A stretch of 64,000 nt of DNA from Rhizophagus clarus (taxonomy: Eukaryota > Glomeromycota > Glomeromycetes > Glomerales > Glomeraceae). Shown in pieces: positions 58,285-64,000 of the stretch (within the stretch, counting starts at the first letter, position 1; each line of letters opens with the position of its first letter). The stretch covers positions 124,001 through 188,000 of the forward strand of contig BLAL01000043.1 of the NCBI GenBank assembly GCA_015698045.1, given 5' to 3'. The position numbers and the translations under genes are program-made. The notes below the pieces were generated by a model. That model was not told where the DNA came from. It did not search any database and saw only the letters and a list, made by a program, of their open reading frames with translations.

Positions 58285-61200
58285 GTGAATTTTATAAATA
58301 AAATTCATTTTCGTAATATGGTTAACGAAGTTACTATTGTTGTTTCGGATGATAATGAAAAAAATAGTAAATCAAATGATCGTGAAATGAAAGAAAAACA
58401 TGTGGAATCAAAAATTGATCATAATGGTGAAAAAGATAATGATCATGAAACGGAAGTTAATATACAAAATCATAAGAAATCAAAAATTGATCGTATTTTT
58501 GTTTCTCAATTCACGAATGATTATGTTGTTACATATAGTAAAGAAGATAATTCAATTGTTGGATGGTCGATTAAGGGACAACCACAACCCTATGAATTTT
58601 ATAAGCTTGATGAACTTCTTAATAAACTTAACGAGCCATCATACGAAATAAAGTCATTTTCACTTTATAAGAAAAAATTGTCATTATGTTATCGTGAAGA
58701 AGATGGAAGTTATAAGCAATGTAGGTATTTTTTTTTTTTGACGTAACATACGCAAAATAATAATATAAGTTTATGTTTAATTAATGATTTATATTGTAAT
58801 TATAGGTCTTATAGATTTAAAAAGTAAACAATTTTACGAACTAGAGCATTCTTATTCCAATGATGTTCATGGACAATATAGTATAGGATTCCTTCCTGAT
58901 GATGATGATGATGATTGTCCGAAGTGTAAGAAGGAGACTCATGGTCATTTAATTCTAGTATCATTATATGATCACAAAATTTACAAGTACTGTCTAAAAA
59001 ATATGCCAAAAAATGCAACAACTTTGAAATATTCGGAAATTTACGATATAAAGATTCCCAAAAGTTTAAATGATCAGTTTAAATATAAATTTTGTTCTAT
59101 ATATCAAAAAAAGTTATTTCTATTTTTTCAATATCATAAAACAACAATACTTCAATTTGATCTATTGACAATGAATTTAGAAAGACAATACAATTCACCT
59201 TTAGATTTGGATAGTCGATACAGTTCAGATTCTCGTTATGAATTTACAACAGTAATAATGAATAAAGACAAGACATTATTAGCGACAGAAATTTCATATA
59301 GTACTTACATATTTTCAATGGAAAATGGAAGATTGATTACAAAATATTCTCTTGGCGGTCAGTATTAATTTTTACAATACATACCAAGTATATTTTTTGA
59401 TGTGGTATATTTTAATAATAATTATTTATTTATAGGTCTTTTTAGTGTTGGTAGTACTCCAATAGAATTCGTAACTTTAAAAAATGGGTTTGAAGGATTA
59501 ATTGTTCATAGTGTACATTATGGTATGGTTAGTCAATACGTATTTATAGATCCTTATTACCCTTATAGAAATTTGAGAGATCCTGGAAAAGATAATATTA
59601 TCAATGATACCATTGATGATAATGATGTGATAACCAATTTAAACAGAAAACTTTCCATTGATGACGATGGTAATGTTTGCATCAAAAATGGATTAGACGA
59701 AAGTGAATTCCATCAAATTTTAAACAATACTACTTATCATAAGATTTATAATTCATCTACTTTTAACGAAATACGAAGTATGCTTAAAGAAACCGTTGAA
59801 AAAATGGAAAAAATGGAGATTGATAGGGTTGCACCAACTGATATAGAATTTGAAGATGGGCATATTATTTTTAAGAATAATGATGAGTGTGATACAATTC
59901 ACTTTGTGATGAACAACCCTATAGTACCTAATAATATAGTACCTTTTGTCAATCCTTATACATTTTCATATAAATTAATAAATAATAAACAGAATTTGGT
60001 ACTAATTAATGTGGAACAAATCGAAATTTTTACAAGAAATCAAGGTTCGATTAATGGAATTACTTGTCAATACCAATGGAACAATGATGAATGGAAAAAT
60101 ACTTATAAAAAATTCAGAAGTAAAAATCGTCGTTACGATAAAAATTTTATTAATGAGCACTATAGAAAACTTATTAACAAAATTTTAAAGAACGAATTTA
60201 ATAATTCAAATTCTTCAATACCATTACCAAAATTGTCTTTAGAATTACATGATATAACTAATAACAATCCATTAGTTGAGAATATTATAAATGATACGGA
60301 AGCATTGTCAAAATTTAGAAAGGATATGTTAGATAATAAAATTAATTATCAACAAATGAAGGCAATAACTACAAGTATTGTAGATGATAAAGAATTATTT
60401 CCGAAATTTGGGTCAGAAATTTTAAAGATGGCAATTAAAAATAATTATAGTGATATTGTTAAAAAAGTTATTGACAAAATTATTGAATCAATTCAAATTA
60501 ATTCAGAAAATCGTGGTTACGTGGAATTGGCGAACCCTTCTCAAACTAATTGCAGTTATATGATGACATTGCTACCTTTTATTAGTTCAAATTTTCTAGA
60601 ATTATCTAAGAAATATCCCGATTTCGCAACCAAATATATCTCATACACATCTATTATATTATCTCCTTATTGTGATTTCATTAGAAATTCAACAAATACT
60701 TCACTTCATTCATATTCGAATGTTTACATCAAAAAATCAAATCCGGTTAATAATTATTTTAAGCCAATATCATCGTTATGGACCAGATCCAAGACCGATC
60801 AGTCGTCAACCGGCCAGCAAGGAGTAACCCAAACAATCAGTTTTATCGTTCCTTTTCCTCGAATTTGTGTATATAAAAATCAAAAAAATAATGGTAGCAA
60901 AAAAAAAGATCGAAATGATAATCATCATGAGATTGAAAAAATTAATCACGAGACTGATGAGATTGAAAAAATTAATTACGAGACTGAAAATAATGATGAT
61001 CATCCACTTAATATTTGGAATGAGTTTTTATATAATCCAAAATCTATTCTCTTTTGTAATATTGATAGTAACCATTTTTATAATTGGTGGAATTTTGCCG
61101 CAATTATAGATTTTAAATGGAGAGCTTTTGGACGGATTTATTATTTTTTGATTTGGTTTCTCTATATAGTTTATTATATTTGTTATACATTAGCTTCTAT

Positions 61201-61868
61201 ATTAGAACAAAATTCTATCACCGATGTTCAACGTAAATCGCTTTTTATAATTTCAATTACATTTGGCTCCATATTCTTAATTTTTGAAATTTTACAATGT
61301 CTATGGGATTATAAAACTTATTTTAAAGATCCTTGGAATTATTTTGGTAAGTAAATATTCATTTAATTGTTTTATATTTAAATAAAAATTTAACTTGATT
61401 TAAATATTAATAGATGTCGGGGCATATTCTTTACCAATTGCTGCATCCTTTTGTTGGATTATTAATAAAAGTCAATCCCCTTGGCTTATAGCAATATCTA
61501 TTATATTATCAAATTTTAGACTTCTATTGTTTTTTAGAGTATTTAAATCGTGTGGAATTTATTTTGCCATAATATTGGGTGTTGCCAAAACAGTTTATCC
61601 ATTCTTGGTGGTCTTAGCTTTTATAATACTCGGATACGCGCAAGCATTTCTTTTTATTCTAAGATCAACCAATGTTAATGATGCTAATGATCCATGGAAT
61701 CTTGCAACTAGATATTATTTTGCTAATTCAAATGAAATTATAAATAATACAACAACATTAGTTCAACCCCCTAATTCAAATACAAATTTGTTTAATTGGT
61801 TCCCTACTTCACTGTTTGCCGTATATAAAATTATTACTGGTATGTAATTTACTTTTCATTTATAAACC

Positions 61869-61900
<32 letters not shown>

Positions 61901-62807
61901 TAACAGATAATAATATTTTATTTATAAAATTATAGGTGATTCTGGGTCTTTATCACCATGGACTTTTCAAGATAATCCCTTAATGACTTTTTTACTATTT
62001 ACCTTTACATTTTTCACAGTAATTTATCTTTTGAATTTATTTATCGGATTGCTCAATATAGCGATTGAAGATTATAATAAAGAAGAGGAATTTTTACTTC
62101 AAAAAGCACAGGTATATTTTTTTTTTTGTATTAGTTATATTGTTAATTGTATTTTTAAATTAACTACAATTTGTTTTTTTTGAAAGATTATTATGGAAAT
62201 TGAATTATTTTACATGTTTCCATGGTGGAAACATGACAAAGAATGGTTTCCAGATTGGATGTTAGTATTATTAATCAGTTAACATTTACTTTTTTATACA
62301 TTTTTACTAATTAATTATTTTAGTTATTATGATATGCCTGTTACGGAAGTTCGTAAATTAATTAATGCAATTGATAATGATAAAACCGTATTTAATTATT
62401 ATCTACCAGTTATCAGCACAGATTTAAGAAATTTAGTAGCACTTGTTGATGAAATTAAGGAAGAACAAAAAAATAAATTTATCAAACAACTTATAAATGA
62501 ACTTCAGATAAATCAGAAAATACAGTTCTTGCAAACAAGAGTAGAAAACCTGCAAATAAGTTTGCAAGATCAGCAAGTTTGTGCACAAATAATTCAGCAA
62601 CTGGAAGCACTGAAACAGCAATTAATAAATACACAAAATCAGCAAACGGACGTACAAGATCAGCAAACGAATGTGCGAATGCGTCTATTTTTTCTGGAAC
62701 TGAATAAATTAGATCAGCAAATAAAGCAAATAGATTTACAATTTAAGCAAATGAATCTGCAAATGAATTTACAAAATCAGCAAATGAATCAGCAAGAGGG
62801 TTTATAA
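58285..62807 (+). CDS. TRP-like ion channel with large N-terminal region
   Basis: Seven exons keep phase: 58285-58720, 58806-59357, 59436-61346, 61414-61839, 61936-62111, 62187-62260 and 62324-62807, giving 1352 residues. The start may instead be the ATG at 58318 (MVNEVTIVV), which suits the TATA box better. Residues up to about 880 are a soluble region; the first part (VSQFTNDYVVTYSKEDNSIV, FTTVIMNKDKTLLATEISYS) looks like beta-propeller blades. The membrane part has S1 (IYYFLIWFLYIVYYICYTLA), S2 (LFIISITFGSIFLIFEIL), two middle helices, S5 (TVYPFLVVLAFIILGYAQAF), a pore loop with FAVYKIITGDSGSLSPW, and S6 ending IYLLNLFIGLLNIAIEDYN, the usual TRP/polycystin-like ion transport pattern. The C-terminus (about 1192-1352) is a Gln-rich coiled coil with QNQQ and LQ repeats. 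It probably conducts cations across a cell membrane; ion and gating are unknown. The family is expanded in Rhizophagus as I recall. Confidence 0.85.
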
Positions 62808-63149
62808 AATCAGCAAAATCAACAAATTGATATACAAAATTAGCAAATGGTTAACAAAATTTTTGGTAATATGACTTATACTACTAATCAATAGGCCAGT
62901 TCAAAATTGTTTATGGGAATTTCTATCAACCAAACTGACCAACAGTTTTACTGGTATCATGTCTGATTAGGTTACAAAATCAATAGATCAAACAATTAGG
63001 CTTACAGATCATATGCCAAAAATAAATTCTCACTTCTTATCTTTCTTATCTTTAGTTTTCCTGTAATCTTACTTCTATTATATTTTTTATTTTTATTGTA
63101 TTTTTATTTTGTTATTTTGTTGTAAAAATAAAATGTATTTTTATACAGT
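62808..63149 (+). other. 3' region of the channel gene with extra repeat units
   Basis: The CAGCAAAT and ACAAAATCAG repeat that encodes the Gln-rich tail goes on past the stop for about 60 bp (to about 62870), with a further in-frame stop. The rest is 3' untranslated sequence with AATAAAATG near 63128. Confidence 0.5.
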
Positions 63150-63874
63150 TAGATCTTTATACAATCACATCCTATATAGTCATACTTTTACATAAGAATC
63201 TAATTTTGTGAAACTGACTTACCTCTTTATAATTACAATTTGGGTATAATCACTATTATCACATGATTTGTAACATACATATTATTTTTACTAGTAATTA
63301 AACCTTTTATAGCCACTATAATTTCAGTTAGATCAAAATTTCAGCCAGAATTATAAACAAATTTCCTTTTTTAGAGGACGTCTAAAGCAGAGCAGATTTG
63401 ACCAGAATTACGGTATTAAGAAATTACAGATGTGATATATAATGGGTATAACAAACAAGTTTTTACTAACTGAAAAAATTCTAAATCCCTAGAATATTTA
63501 ATAAAAATAAGAAAGTAAAGTGAGTGATACTAGATGACAAATATTTTACTATGATCACGTGATTCTGCTTTGCTTTAAACGTCCCTCTTTTTAAAATGTG
63601 AATTATAAGAAATTTTCAAAATTATTTTTTATAAAACAGCTATCATCCAAAAATATGCAATTCTTATGATTAGTACTCTAAACAAGTCAGATTGAGTTGA
63701 TTATTAAGCAAAATCATACTCAGCTTGAAAAAATCAAGTCAAGTTGAGTCAAGTCATCATAATAATATTTTTAGACTCGATTCAACTCATAAAAAATGAA
63801 AATTTAGATCAATCCAATTTGACTCAATTATACCTAAGTTAATAAAAAAATGTTAAAAAAACAGTTTTGTTATA
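63150..63874. other. decayed MITE remnant and spacer
   Basis: 63150-63365 has words such as ACAGTTAGATCTTTATACAA, TATAGTCATAC and GCCAGAATTATAAAC that look like a diverged copy of the TA-flanked MITE found at 49601 and 63875. After the small MITE at 63369-63593 there is repetitive TCAAGTCAAGTTGAGTCAAG sequence (about 63690-63830). No gene is seen. Confidence 0.45.
63369..63593. mobile_element. small MITE, about 225 bp
   Basis: TTTTAGAGGACGTCTAAAGC on the left and AAAAGAGGGACGTTTAAAGC on the opposite strand at the right are inverted ends that continue as AGAGCAGA and AAAGCAGA. It is non-coding and seems inserted in the older MITE remnant. Confidence 0.6.
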
Positions 63875-64000
63875 CAGTCAACTCTCTCTATAGTCACACA
63901 TTTGGGACAGTCTATATTTGGTGACTATGATGAGATGTGACTATAAGCAATAAAATCATAATTAAATCAGTAATTTTGGCCAGAATTATAAATTGTAATA
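63875..64000. mobile_element. Tc1/mariner-type MITE, left part, cut by window end
   Basis: It begins CAGTCAACTCTCTCTATAGT after TA (63873-63874) and follows the element at 49601 with few differences up to the last base of the window. Confidence 0.9.

Overview
The window looks like nuclear DNA of an arbuscular mycorrhizal fungus, most likely Rhizophagus or a close relative (Glomeromycotina). I base this on the strong A/T bias with long A and T runs, many short GT-AG introns, the load of old and new DNA transposons, and several repetitive protein families that I recall from that genus. This is recognition, not a database match. No LTR retroelement, CRISPR array, rRNA or tRNA gene was seen.

Layout. 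Positions 1-9150 are the gene-rich end: a HIRA histone chaperone gene of about 19 exons (minus), a secreted Tyr/Thr-rich repeat protein (minus), a small three-exon membrane protein (plus) and a secreted intronless metallophosphoesterase (minus). Positions 9510-27000 are a transposon graveyard. A decayed RecQ-like helicase and transposase-like locus carries a 703-bp element (C) in its 3' end. C's left end in turn received an 806-bp element (A) and a 4.5-kb element (B) with an exact 9-bp target duplication. Upstream in the same locus sit a 363-bp palindromic MITE and a 1.3-kb element (D) with an exact 8-bp duplication. Positions 27000-38500 hold one clear gene, a BAG-domain co-chaperone (31342-32280, minus), in otherwise empty A/T-rich DNA.

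Positions 38500-57300 are a second transposon cluster. A very long imperfect inverted repeat (about 39490-47408) holds a 3.55-kb Tc1-type element with a second, convergent SAM-like gene, and one arm is interrupted by a 2.4-kb hAT-like element filled with a palindromic minisatellite. Then come a long-TIR element with a nested TA-flanked MITE, a pogo-type element, further MITEs, and a LINE-like ORF1-only insertion with a 19-bp target duplication. A second copy of the 363-bp palindromic MITE lies inside that ORF1. Positions 58247-62807 hold a seven-exon TRP-like ion channel gene. The window ends in MITE remnants.

The host genes do not form a pathway. They cover chromatin assembly (HIRA), chaperone regulation (BAG), ion transport and two secreted products. 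The main biological story is the nested mobile DNA. Several insertion boundaries can be proven from the sequence alone by target duplications, and in one case by a reading frame that is continuous once the insertion is discounted.
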